From the NCBI GenBank assembly GCA_022661535.1, contig JAKULF010000005.1, positions 3,906,001 to 3,970,000 of the forward strand: a DNA stretch of 64,000 nucleotides, read 5' to 3'. The position numbers and the translations under genes were made by a program. This stretch comes from Eutypa lata. Taxonomy: Eukaryota > Ascomycota > Sordariomycetes > Xylariales > Diatrypaceae. Below the pieces are notes generated by a model, which saw only the letters and a program-made list of their open reading frames with translations, ran no database searches and was not told the origin of the DNA. Every line of letters starts with the position of its first letter. The first letter of the stretch is position 1. Positions 21,628 to 34,633 of this stretch are shown piece after piece.

Positions 21628-22149
21628 TTTGGGTATGTGTAAGGTAAAGAGTGCTGGATTGAAAAGCTGGTGGCAGTCACTTCACGGGGTTCGATGCAGC
21701 GTAATTCGGGAACTTCTCTTCTACACACTGGAAATGTAGCTTTATTATATGTATTAAAAGATGATGCTTTGTAGACCCTAGGATCTCACCGATTCGTTTG
21801 ATCCACTAGGACGGTTCATCATGCTCATTGGATCACAAATGGCCTCGTCTAGAAGCTGGATTTCGAGAGGTCGTGCGTCACTCAGCTCGAGTCCATGTTT
21901 AACTAGGGAATAGAGATTGCAACGACAATCAAATCCATAGCTCTGTCGTAAACGAGCCTGCCGAATGTGTGAAGGATAACCGTGACTGCAGTTGATAGTG
22001 ATATCTTCCCCAGGTTTGATAAGCTTCAGAGCATGGATAGTCTCGGCCTCGTTATCTACATTTCAATTGTGGTGAGTGTTGGGGGAGCAGCTATGATTGA
22101 TAAGACATAAGGTAGGATAGGCGGCGGCAGTCGTCGAATCCGGGACACA
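21628..22149. other. Spacer
   Basis: Upstream flank of the SDR pseudogene. No gene, RNA or repeat recognised. Confidence 0.45.
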
Positions 22150-23620
22150 TGATAGAGCGTTAGTCTTGGAAATGCCAGTGAATGGCTTTAAGCGAGGAAA
22201 GTTGTTGTGCAGGGAGAGAAATTGTCGCTGTTCTTCTTTCGACAGAGCTTTGAGCTTTGTTGCTAGGAGTAGGTAGACAAATATCTTGATAGCTTCTTAT
22301 CACTATGAACCGTGTCCCACCTGTAGAAGCCATATCGCTCCGCCCCCTCATGCCAACATTGAACACGAGACCCGAAGATGGTCTTCACGACTCTAGGAAC
22401 CATATCGATATACCTCTCGACGCCAGTCTTCCAGCAATTGAACCAGAGACTTTCGAACTGAACCGCAAGGATTTATGGCCCTAGAAAGGCAGCATGGGGT
22501 GCTCGCCCGCATTGAATTCGACCCAGTTAGATTTGATCTCGACCTGGGGATCTTCCTTGTAGTAGTCTTGAATGAAATTGATAAAATTCTCCCAGCGTCG
22601 ATGCCCATTTTGATTATTATGTGGTTAAAGTTTTTGAAACGAGAACATATTGGTTCAGTAAATTCTTTCCTTATTATAAGAGATGTCCCGGACCAAACTC
22701 TTACCTTCGGGTGCCTGCTGCCGCTCCCCAGGGCTTGGGATTGGCTTTTGAGGGCGGATGCAAGAGATCTATAGCGAAGGAGGGTGGGCCAGCTGACAAG
22801 TAGCACAGACGCAATCATGAGCAGGTTGGTGGTACCGCTCCTTCAGCCGCCTTAACATGCGTACTGGAAGTAGGTGAAGCATATCTGCTTGAGGGCTTCA
22901 TTCCACGACAAGAAGTAGTCTTCCTTCCACGTCCAGGAGCTCCACTGATCTATGAGAGGTAGATAGGCCGTGTTCTCGAAGGTCATAAGATGCGCCATCG
23001 TCTCATCCTCGGGTACTACGGTTGGAACGAATTCGAGAAGGTACTTGTCCATATACTTAGTCATCTGCCGAGCTGTTTCTTCTAATCTCTGGGAGCCTCC
23101 ACTTAGGCCCGGGCAGTATTCGGTGTGAATCGTAGGTAGAACTAGCTTAAAACATGTCTTCATAGAATCTCAAACCAGCTCTTCAGCTTCGACTTCGCTG
23201 AATGCTAGGGGTACGGGCTCATCCTTATTGTGAAGGAAGCCTTTCGCCGTCCTATGAAGTAACTGCATGGTAAAATGGGTTTTGATCTGTGTTCTCACAG
23301 TAGCTCGACTTGAATTCGCGCGTCTGCGAGATTGTGACTTCAGGGAAAGAACCACATCTCTCCCGGATTTGGCCGTGAAATACGAGCCAGGATTTCGCGT
23401 GAATTCGCAGAGTGCTGTCGGATATCGGGTCCAAGGGTGACATTAATGTCGAGGTGGCGAGTGTAGGGATGCAGAGGGTGTCGAAAGGTTCGTTGAGGGC
23501 TAATGGTCTGATAAAGCTAGTACCAACAATCCACATAAGAGCAATCCTCATTCGCTTAAGGTCTTCCGAGGAAAACCATGTTTCTAGGTCTCTTAGAATG
23601 AACTTATAAAAGTCGACGAT
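22150..23620 (-). pseudogene. Degraded relic, possibly of a NACHT-type signalling protein
   Basis: Coding-like peptides on the minus strand jump between frames. From right to left they include LETWFSSEDLKRMRIALMW, LLHRTAKGFLHNKDEPV, a 100-residue segment (ARQMTKYMDKYLLEFVP...ENTAYLPLIDQW), MLRRLKERYHQPAHDCVC, and WENFINFIQDYYKEDP with VEFNAGEHPM. The HRTAKGFL word resembles the HRTv+DFL motif that follows NACHT modules in fungal NLR-like proteins. The rest gives no firm match. Stops and shifts interrupt every frame. An unrelated multi-exon gene is possible. Confidence 0.35.
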
Positions 23621-26600
23621 GCTTCAAAGCAAAGCTTTCAGTTCGGCTTCCGCCCCTTCCATCTCGAATCCTATCACCTTGTGTGCGAGGACCACTCTAT
23701 CCCTGTCCTTTCCGGCCTTTATCACAGTGTCACTACGTCAATCTTACCCATGAATGTCGCAGGTCCTTAAATGCCAATCGGCCTGCCTTGTTCATCAAGC
23801 CCTCGCCTCATCTCAGGGCGGGGTCGCGTAATCGACACATTGTCTGCACATGCGGTCTCATCGCATGATGACGTGAGTGCCAGCTCATAGATAGGATCTG
23901 AAGGCTGATACCACTCAGTATAACAGCAGGGAGATGAACCATGATTCCTATGTTGATAGTTAGGGTCGAACAACTCGTCGTTAACAGCCCCGGGATATTT
24001 ATACAATTGACTCTCAGCAATATATATGGGAATTAAATTGCATAAATGCACATTAACCTAGCGTACTTAACGCTACTACCATTCCCAGATTCAACATTTT
24101 GACATCATATGGATAAGCAGGCCATTTTGCAGTTATATTAAGTGTTTCCTTGTAAAGCGCAGATATCTGGCTGGATGGCTTCAAATGACGTTTCGAGGAA
24201 TTGTGCACAATACTTAGTTAAACTAACTACGTTGATCTAAGTGTGGTCAGGATATAGATCAACGGCATTAGTCCAAGTAGGTAAACGGAAACAAGAAATG
24301 GATGCATATATATATTTGCAGCAAGATAAGAATGAGGTCTTAAAATAAACGTCACGACCCACGTAGTTATTACCACTTTAAGTGGTCAAGACAATAGGAA
24401 GGAATACAAGAATTTTGAATTAAGTAAATTTGCTTTATCAAATGAAAGGCATGAACCATTGTCTTTTAAGATGGTTGGCTACTTAACAATGTTGGGCCCC
24501 TTTATATCGTTTACATAAGACATTTCTATGTTGTCTTCATCCTTGGGTCATTCTTATATGTGAAGCTATAGTACCGATTGGCAAGGAACAGGTACTCATG
24601 CCCAGGCCATCTACTACATGTATCATTTACGGCATAGGGGAGGTTATGCCATAGCCTTTGGGCGATCAACTGCAGAATATTTGAAGAGGGATTTGCGTGA
24701 TGACAAACTCTCATGCTAATAAGAAACATAGTGTAAAATACTAATGTTAGGAATTAAGTTGATAGAGTAGACCTAATAATGTTTTGTTCACTTTAATCTG
24801 TGAATTTAAAAGTAGGAAGTATATTAAAGATTATCTCATTATATTTTGTTCTTACATATAGGTATAATACTGCATTGTCTTAAAATTACCATATACCCGG
24901 AAAGAAGTGCCACTGAGCACACATGTGTGTATGGTTAAATACAAACATTTTAGATTTATTAATAGCTAAACCTTTTACACAAGAAGCTACTTAAACTTAT
25001 CTTTACATTAATAATAGTGTCAACGTTGCTTTCGCAAAACTCTTTGGCATTGCAATAGCGACCCCATGGGAACCGAATTGCTGTGCTTGCATTATTTGGC
25101 TATAGTAATTATGCGTAGACCGAAGCCGGCCTCTCGGGGCGTGAATGCACGCAAAAAAAGAACAAACACGGGCCGCCAAGCTCTCAATTCCGATAGGGGG
25201 TACTTTACCTGTGTAGCTGTGGCGAGCCGGTGATGGATGGAGCATTTGCCTGCAGCGGCACTTGATGCATTACAAACCCGAGCTGTTTTTAAAGGGGGTG
25301 AACAACGCACCGTCGCACGGCAGCTTCGCCACTGGCTCGACAGATAGTAAGGCCGGAAAGCTCCAAAGAGATCGTGGCGCGCGCGCATACACGCGCATAC
25401 GCAACGCACACACACACACACACCATGCGTAGCGGGCGCTTGGAAGTCAACGGCTAGCTAACACTAGGAGGGATCGTCGCTCGGCGGCTTTGACCACAGT
25501 AACCGGACAGAAACATAGGTATATAACCAGATTGGTTATATGCAGAGACATAGTGTGTGGCGTCGGCGAGGTGAGACCGTGACACGACCTACCTAAGGGG
25601 GGGCGGCCCCCTTTTGAGATTTGTGCATATGCATGCTATGGTAGATTCCAGGAGGAGGGTTGCCAACTATCAACCACTCAGCCACTTCACTTTTCGCCCG
25701 GCAGCGACATTGAGCACGCGCTCATTAATGAGACAAGAAAACCCTGAAAGGGGTTCGCGAGGCTGTGTAGCCTTTACTCAAGCAACATTGCTAGAAAAAG
25801 GCGCGCGCCCGCGTCCGACGTGCAGACAGAACCTTTGGGTACCGAATCTCGGATTTAGCAAGATGCGCACTATATCGAGAAATGACAAATGTTCGTCCCA
25901 CCCCAATCCGGATCAAATGCATAGGTCGCATTGCAGCAAGTCTCTGCTGTGGTGATACCGTCGCTCAGAGGCCATTCCCCGTTAGAATTCGATTCGTCGG
26001 TGCTTTCGCGGGTGAGGTCATTCCTACCAGGGGGGGAAGAGGGACAGCAGCGAGGCACCGGCAGAAAAGCTTGTGCCCTGTCTAGTGTCGATGTGACCTG
26101 CTTGCCTGCTTACTTACCTGGCCCGTCTCAACGGTAGTTGCACGGCAGCTCTGCGGTGCACCTAGGAGCTTGATAGGCCAATCATAGTGGCCGACCATTG
26201 TGCCTAAAAGGGATATTCCGCCATCATTAAGGATGTCGCTCCCAGCGTATGCTTCGAGAAGGAGTTTATCTAGGCGATCTCCAGCAGGTGAATGGAGTGA
26301 TACGGTTTTTGGGTGCTGCTATAATCCCGAATATAGAAAGCATGGGAGTACGTGGCCGACCGGGATCCCGTGATAGCCGCATTGAAATACCGAACGAACC
26401 GCGAGGGCGGCGCATCCTCTACGGCTAGGATATTCAAATGGATTTGAAGGTGTAAACCCCCATCTGCGTATAAAGCACCGGTGTTACACGGTGATAGTTC
26501 CCCAGACTCTGGATGCTTCATGATGCCGCTTCCCCGGTTGGGCCGTCTTCGGAGATATTTAAGGTCTAGACAATTACATATCCATCCTCGGTTCGCAAGC

Positions 26601-29600
26601 TGTATATGTATATGCGCAGTATGTATGCAGTGATGGACCTAGCTTATACAAATATAGCAACCGGCGACGACCCCGATAAGACAGGCGTCATTGACAACCT
26701 CAGCAGCAGGGTACCTGCAGACAGGGCACCTATAATATGCAGCCGACAATGTTGCTCCTACGTACGTATCCCTGTTCATAACCTCGTGAATAATGGACTT
26801 ATCGCGGCGACATGTGGAAGGCAACGATAAAAAGCAGGGAAACCGACCAGTCTACGCAAGCCAAGTTGGATCCTGAAGATACGCATGCTGCCTTCTTATC
26901 TCTCAGTGGGGTGGGTATTCAGGGTCTCCCGCATTGAGCTCCCGCGGGACGCTCTGAATAGCCGATGCTATCCGAAGGTTCAGTAAGATTTTTAAGAATA
27001 CTTGAATCCAGTCCATGATCGAACACCAGAGTAGCCATCCATAAAGTAGACCATGCTTGTTGAAAGAAAGCGGCTACGTGCTACGTATCATCCCCCTCAA
27101 TCGCTCCTATGCCGTGTGACCCAAATGAACAGAACAGCCACCGACCTAACAAATAGGTCATCTTTTGCAAGGGCTGCGAGGTAATTTCTAGCCCGACCTT
27201 GCTTACATGCTGACGATTTGGGCAGTTGGGATTCGTCCAGCTGGTCGTTGGTTAAATTGAATTTGTAGTCTATATAAGCCTCCACGTGGGATGGATGGCA
27301 CTCTATTCACGAAAGAGGTATGCCGGACATCTCGCTCAATATAAAGGCGAAACGGGATAAGATAGGTAGGTGTGTACGAGAAGAATTCGGCGGCCTTGTA
27401 AAGGATGGCTCCTGTTATCGGGCTAGTAGATAGTGGGGTGGACGGGTTAAGGCGTCCGAACCCTTGCGCGTCTTCATGCACATCATAACAGGCATCTGTT
27501 TCCAATGAAGCGACTACCAGACTTCGACGTAGCAATTTTCTTGTGAAACCTCATTATGTTAAATTGATAGAGAAGAGTTGTTTGATAGGCATTTGGCTAC
27601 AAGAATTTGAGGCATAGAGAGTTATTGCCTAGACTAGTAGGATCAACTCCTCCCTTATCTACATAGAGACAAGCACTGTAGGTGTGCTTCGTACGCGGGT
27701 AGTTAAGGTAGAGTTACGTTAGCCTATCACGTTTTTGTTACTCGAAACTGTGATGGTTTCTGGTCTTGGGTTTCGTCATAGTCGCTCTGTGGGAATTGTC
27801 TAGCCTTGGTTGCCAGAGACATATGACGAGGTTTTGTTGATGTCGCACGTGAAAGAAAGGACTTTACCGTAAGCCGATGACTTTGTCCATGAGTCCGAGA
27901 TGAGGGGTTAGAACTTAGACCGAGATATTCAAGATACGACTTGCAATCGATTGGTAAACTAGTAGGAACGCGACATCGGCCAACTTTCAGCTTTGTGTGT
28001 ATGACTCCTCAAACACCTCTTGGGTTGAGACATACTATCATGTAGGTTTGTGTTGACAAGGCTAGTTTCAAGACGGATTTTGCGACGATCTGTCATGGGG
28101 GACTTCATTATCGACAATAGTAGAGAAAACTAAGCAGCTTCAGGATGTTGCGGCGGCGGCACTTCGGAACGGATGCTTTGGAATTAGGGTTTCGACTTAG
28201 AAAAAAAGTTTCCGCCGTGGGGGTGCGATGGCGAACTAATGATAATCGCGAACGGCATCACGATGCTATTAGGTAGCAGGGACACACCTTCTAAGTTAAG
28301 TTCTCTCCAATGGTTCAGGGCAAGGTTTTGTCGGCAAAATCTGAGTCTAGGCTCGTCAAAGGCTAGGTAGTTAGCTGGGGGGGATCAATCCCGCTGAAGG
28401 TGCAATGCACGCGGTGGATGATCTACCCGATGTCCGACGCCTTGGTAGCGGCGGCTCGTAATGTAGTTATGTAACTACTAGTTAACCCGCGCCGCACAAT
28501 TGAGGAACGTGCTCATGATGGTGGATGAGGTGAGAGTAAATTTCAGAAAGAAAATTTTTGCTCCCTTGCTTTAATTTCCAACCCATTTCTAGTACTCAAG
28601 GAGTCTAATAAGTGTCCGGCATATTTTATATAACTATCGCTAACTATTGTCAACTGTCACCTATGTAGGTAATGGGCTAGGCCTAACACTTGTATATGAA
28701 CCCCTGTCAACTTAGGAAGAGTATCCCACCAATCCCACACTAACTACGAAGTACATAGAAGTCTACTGAGCCAGAGATCTAGAGCTCTAGTGAGGCAGCA
28801 GCAATCTGTAAGGAGAGACCAACGGCTAGAACATTGGCTAGGCAAGGATGGGGAAAATATCGTAAGAGACCATCACCAGGTTGGAATGCCAAAAAAAAGA
28901 AAATTTGAAAAATAGAAAAATATCTTCTTTTCTATAACCGAAAAGCCCCATGTATGGAGAGGTAAAAGCTTGCGAGATGGTTAGGTATCACAGAGATCAC
29001 CAACTTTAGCTACCGAACGGTCTCCACTAATAACGGATAGGAGCAACGGCCAACGACACCTGCACAGAAGACTCATAAAAAACAACCTTGAGGGTTCTTT
29101 ACAGCTATCATTCTTTTACGCAGTAGTAATGTTCTGCTTTAACTAATTACAACATCATTCTTATTACATTATTTCTCAAGTGTCAAGGTAAAATAACCCT
29201 ACATAGGTAGCCAACAGGGTCCGAGCAGTCCGGAAGGGTGCGCAAGTTTCAATGCGCCTAACATAACTACCTCACCTAAAGGACATTCCACTGCATGTGG
29301 GCTTGACCTTGCTAAATATGCAAGGCTGAGTTTCTATGCAATACTTGTATGGTTAATAGCAGATATACCTCAGACGGTGTGGAATGTATATGGTATATAT
29401 AAGTAGTTGTCGAGGAAGAAGTCCGACTGTGTGTAGCATCCTTGCTTGTAGTACGCAGATATTCGATCGGGTAGTTAGCTAGGTAGATAAAAGTCATCAA
29501 GGTTACCATTGACCTAACAGCAACTTACATTACCAGTTTATGCCTCCTGGAATGAAATAATAACATTTCCTTCTGCTGCAAACCACACGCCCACCTAGGC

Positions 29601-31409
29601 CGTAATAGTAGATAGGCGGTGGCCGGCTCTAAGAGATTGAAGGAACTTAAGAATATGCATGTGTATTCTTTACATCGTACCTACATAACTACAAGCATTA
29701 TTACTAAGCCTACAGACATACTCTACATAGTAGTACTAACCCTTTCCCACCTCTGATGGATCTCCTTAGTCTGATTGGATTGATCAACAGAAAGTCAAAG
29801 AAAAATTCTCTTGATGCCCCTGTTCAAGTCTACCCTGTCTCCCGAGCTCCAGAGTTTGATATTTTTTTTTAACAAGGGCGAGACGCTACAGCGTGGGAGT
29901 TGAGACACAGGCAGCGGGTAACTTTGATTGGCCGAAATGCCCGTGTGTGCCATCTCCGCTTTCGGGTCAGTTTAAGATGTATCCACGGTTGAATCCACGG
30001 CATGGGCGCAACTGCGACCCAGACTGGAAGAGTCACTCACTGGTCCGACTCCACAAATGGACCTAATTGCTTCCTGGATTTACTATGGGTAGTAGTCCGG
30101 AAAACACCAAGGGGGCCGGCCAAGAGCAACGATACTATACCTACCTGCATACCTACAGTACCTACCGGAGGTAAAATACCTTAGGTAGGGAGGTAGCTAC
30201 ATACATACATATATGTATAATACATAGCTACCCCCTACCTACCTAGAGGTAGGTATGTAGCCATGTACATATCTAGCTCTGTAGCGTATTGAGGCTTTGT
30301 GCAATGTGCAAAGAATATATCACCAGATGATCAGCACCACTTCTTGCTTCCATCACTCTTCTCTTCTCTCTCAGCTTACCAACAGACATCTTTCCACTTA
30401 TACTTGATTAACTGGAAGTGAGAAACGTTGATTAAGTGATTCTTGTTAGCGTTACCTATATTCAGCAGTGCCAACTTTAAAAGTCTGTTTTAAAAGTCAA
30501 TTGTGTCATTCATCATCCCGTTGTCTTTATTTACAAGCTTGAGCTCGATCTAGTTGTTCATTGTTCTGTTTACTTACGACTCCGAGTCCCGGCTAGTCAG
30601 TCTACCTACTTAATAAGCACTCAAAGCAGCGAAACCCGATTATTCGCATTAAATACGAGTTACACAGACTACGTAATCAACTTGCATTACCGTCACTGGG
30701 CGTTATTGTCTACATGCATCCAAGTCGTCAGATTGCGTCAAGGTAGCGGAATATATCGAGACAATAGTGGCTTGAAACTTTTACCTAAGACACCGTTTAA
30801 GAGTTCGGTCGTTACTGCAATACCCCAGACTACTTCTTAAGTAACTATATCGTCATATCACGGCATTTGGCATTTCAAAGCCACGCATTTGAGCACGCAA
30901 TCCAACCCTGAAAGAAAGTGGTTCTTTTTTTACCAACAAAGTTTCAGGGCACCAACCTTGATCAACCTTGATCTTTCGGGACCTGAGACCCTGCAGATTA
31001 TTTAGTCAGGAAACAACCACCTCGGATTGCCATTTTGAACAAGCACGAAATCCAACTTAGAGAAGCAACCAAGACCAGAAAAGGCTTACTACTTACTTCT
31101 AGTTACCTTATATTCTTACCAACATAGTTCTCCAATTCTTATACTTTTATCTATTTACTTATTACACTATACTCTAATTATTTACCTTCCTCGGCGACTT
31201 TTAATACTCTCAGGACAGCTATTTAGTACCTACGTACTTATTCATCACCAGTTGTTGTCTCTTAGACTTTATTTACAGTGACCAATCCGTACACCCCGCT
31301 TCAGCCCCTCTCTTCAAAGCAATTGGCGAAGGATTCCCTACCAAGCCCCGGTGGACATTGATAGCCAACCAGGAATTGCAATCCATCCCGCCTCCCTTTA
31401 GAGTACACA
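23621..31409. other. Long gene-poor region
   Basis: Nearly 7.8 kb with no ORF above about 113 codons and none that I recognise. It contains a (CA)n tract at about 25407-25423 and short GC-richer stretches (25.1-26.1 kb). A pair of overlapping minus-strand ORFs at 27097-27535 could be gene debris. Many TAGGTA/CTACCTA words occur, including the hairpin at 30182. From about 30.3 kb the sequence turns pyrimidine-rich and intron-leader-like, probably the long promoter/5'UTR of the ECL1-type gene. Multi-exon genes with very short exons, or ncRNAs, cannot be excluded. Confidence 0.5.
30182..30241. repeat. Inverted repeat of TAGGTAGGGAGGTAGCTA
   Basis: The left arm 30182-30199 and right arm 30225-30241 (TAGCTACCCCCTACCTA) are complementary apart from one position. 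The 25-bp centre itself contains the palindrome CATATATG. The flanks continue with ACCTACC/GGTAGG words. It is a candidate hairpin or the core of a small palindromic repeat in the ECL1 promoter region. Confidence 0.65.
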
Positions 31410-32538
31410 ATGCACCATTCTCGCCGAAAGTCAGGAAATGGTTCGACGAATACGTCCCTAACTGACGTCCGCAAAGCAGTCACCGTCTCCGACCTATCGA
31501 AACCGAGACGGCCGCAGACATTATCCAGAAAACAAACACCCCAAACCGCCTTGAAGTTAGGAAAGAGCCCTAAAGTTCGTGAGAAGGAATGGGAGGAAGA
31601 GCGTTGGTTTGAGGATGATCGTGAAAGCTTTCCTCAATTCTGGTATGTGGCAAAATATTCCGTACATTTGCTTGTTCCATCCCACCATCTGCAAGGCTTA
31701 TAGGAGAGCGCATTACCTCCCACCCCGCCCCCGTGGGACAAACCGGCGTGTGCAGTGGCTGCACCTAGTCACTTGACGCGCTCTTGATGCAGCTAGCACA
31801 TTGAAAGTTCGCGGGCGCTGGTCATTGAAACTCTGGTCCGAACAAGAGGCTATAGCTATGCCATTATTTTATGCATTGCATCCGAAGTTTACATTGTACT
31901 GACCGGTCTCACAACATATAGCATGACGTGCGAAAAGCAATTCATCCCTCAGGATGAAAAGTTCCTGTACTGCTCTGAGGCGTAAGCCACCTCCATTATC
32001 TAGCCAATAACGGACATGCATTGCTAACCTATTCGCTAGATGCCGGAAGCATGACCAGAGTGCAAGTGCAGCAACGTCATTACATTTCACGTCCAATGGC
32101 TATGACAGTATCGGGGCCGGTTTGCCCTTTTATTCTACTGCGGATGCGGAGCCTCGCGACATTGTTCCGCGAGCTTCGCCATCACGTCCAAGTTCTAACT
32201 ACTGGTCACCACCTACCACCCCTACGAGCACTCCATACACCAGCGCTATCTCAGCCTTGAAATCAATAAGTACACGACCTCCGAGCCCACCATCTCCCAC
32301 TTCAGCATACTCGAGTATTTTCTCTTTGACTCGTAGCGCCATTACGAGCCCCAGCACTTCATATTCAAACCCCGGCAACTTCTACTCTTCAACTTATGAC
32401 GGTGGATATATAGCTTCTGGATATGATGGGTCGACCGGAGCCCTGAGCTCGGATCGGCCTCTACCTTCACGGAAACCAGGCGGTATATACTCGAGGCCCA
32501 CTAGTATGGATCTAGTGACGCCGATCGTTGGACGCTGA
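31410..32538 (+). CDS. ECL1-family life-span regulatory factor
   Basis: Three exons, 31410-31642, 31922-31981 and 32040-32538, give 263 residues; donors are GTATGT and GTAAGC. The family is named after fission-yeast ecl1, which extends chronological life span under stress; the zinc-binding core is its hallmark. Here it reads SFPQFC-x2-C...LYCSEAC-R-K, with Cys78, Cys81, Cys95 and Cys99 and an HDQ tail. It is assembled only when all three exons are joined, which supports the model. The N-terminus is basic and the 160-residue C-terminus is Ser/Pro/Thr/Tyr-rich and likely disordered, ending DLVTPIVGR. A pyrimidine-rich region of about 1 kb without genes precedes it, suggesting a long regulated leader. 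Confidence 0.88.
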
Positions 32539-34164
32539 ATTTCAGAACACATGAGAGCGCATTTTGACCCATGCTGGGTCGCTCGCGACCTATACTACAA
32601 CTGGGACATTCTTCCTAATCAGCCGATAACCCACTTACAGCCGAAGGGGTCATGTTGTGGAACATATATTTGAAAAAGCATACGGTGTGAGAGTTTCGGT
32701 ACACGGAACGAAACTTAGAAGGCCCCCACGTCCAAGTGCGGGGGATGCCAGGGGGTTTTGGCAGTACCCCAGATTTGAGGAGACGCTGGTGCATCTCCAC
32801 GAACTCAAGATATACCAGATTAACAAGTTCATCCAAGAGCATAACTTACATAAAGAAAATATATAGCTACATAATTCGACCGCGTGATATCTAATATCGG
32901 TTATCGCAGCGACGATGCAGAAAACCAGACGTCACAGCGACGCAGGGGGACCTTTCTAACCCCAAGGTATCCCCCCGGACTTGCCGGAGACTGCAGGCAG
33001 GGTCACTCCGCAGTGCTCATCTCTGCATTTGTCATTCCCACATATTTGATAATTACCACTTGACTTCCAACTCTACTACTACCCTGCCCTACCTACCTCG
33101 CTAGGACAAGCCTTGTAGATAGATTACGGGTGAGACGATGCATATGTGAAAGAGCCGGGGGCAATTGGCGTATGATCATGGGAGTTTTCATCATTTACTT
33201 TCTTCATTGGGAAGGGCTATATGATACATCATTTCTCGGCATTGTCAAGGCGGGCGCATCTGTGGGAAATCAGGGCTTGGGTAGGAACACAGGTTGTATC
33301 TATCTAACTAGGACCTTCGGGTTTCCGAGTATGTATTTACTATGTACTTTAGAAGTTGGGACTCCTGAAGACGTCGTCCAATATTCTTAGAATAGACAAC
33401 TCTTAAGTAATACACACCGCGACTGAATGCGTGATCGCCGTCCGTGTCGCCTAATGCACCCCGGGGGCTATCAACCCCCGCAATCGCAGTACAACCGGGG
33501 GGCCGTGGCATTTTCTCTGCCGATCTGCCGTTGTCCCCCCCTGGTTTTTGACTCCGTGTCTTATTTTCCGCTTCCCGGCGTCACCTGTTAAGTAATTATT
33601 TTGCTTTTCCCTTTCGCCCGTATCTATCTTCCTCCATACATAGGTCCCCAGGTCAAAAGTATGGCCGTCATCAAAAGACTTCGGCGAATAGATGCCTAGT
33701 GCACCATTACGCATAACGATTCGCGGCTCTCCATACCCCCGGATTATTAGGTTCTACGGCGAATTTTTCTTACACTTTCTCCTCATTTTTCCAACGGCGT
33801 TCCTTCTATTAATAGCAATATAGGTAGGTACCTAGATAGCCTACGAGATATCAATCAATGTACAGTAGCACCCTACTGTTGCTGCATTGTTACATACACA
33901 TACATACATACATACGTACCTACATATATACCCACCTCTAAACTAACAAAATCCGGCTCCGGCGGTGTCTCGGCCTAGTTGTTATCGGGGACGGGGCCAA
34001 ACCTAGAGATACGTTTTAGTTAAACTTTCCCGGTTTTTTTCCCCTCCCCCTTCCTGCCCTGACATATTCCATACATAGGGCTAGTAGTTTAAGTACTAGC
34101 CGGTCGCTCTACGGACGCTTCCGAGAGCTCCGGGGTGGTGGACTGGGCGGGCAAGGCACACGCT

Positions 34165-34222
34165 GGCGGGCGGGCGGGCGGGCGGGCGTGCGGGCTGGGC
34201 TGGCTGGCTGGCTGGCAGGCAG
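34165..34222. repeat. (GGGC)n/(TGGC)n microsatellite
   Basis: Tetranucleotide runs: GGGC repeated about six times, then TGGC repeated about five times, ending in GGCAGGCAGG. Confidence 0.9.
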
Positions 34223-34607
34223 GTACAAATGCACACTTGCAGAACTACATGCATACATACAACACACGTGGACCATCTCCACATGCTTGGCGATTGCGAG
34301 TTAATTCGAGTCATTTTTTTTTTCTCTTTGTCTCCTCGACCCCGGCTTGTTCCGCTCTGCTCTTTAGTTCTTGCTGCGATGCGTAGATATGTAGGTTATT
34401 AGCTAATACATAGATGCGGGCTCTGTCTACATGTGTGTTTGGTGACGTTGTTGCGGTGCGTACATATGTGTTCAGTCGTTGGTGATTTTTTGGGGGCCAA
34501 GGGTGCATTATGCGTGTGTGTGTAAGTAGTTATGTACACACTGTATTGTACGTACGTAGTTAAGTGGAAGGTTCTAACGTCAACTAGCTCTACTAGATGA
34601 GACGAGG

Positions 34608-34633
34608 CATGACATGACATGACATGACATGAC
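34608..34633. repeat. (ATGAC)n microsatellite
   Basis: Five tandem copies of the pentanucleotide CATGA/ATGAC. Confidence 0.9.

Noticed and set aside
23421..23700. CRISPR or other prokaryotic features
   Set aside because: I looked for regularly spaced repeats, Shine-Dalgarno sites and operon spacing across the window and found none. All genes have eukaryotic structure.
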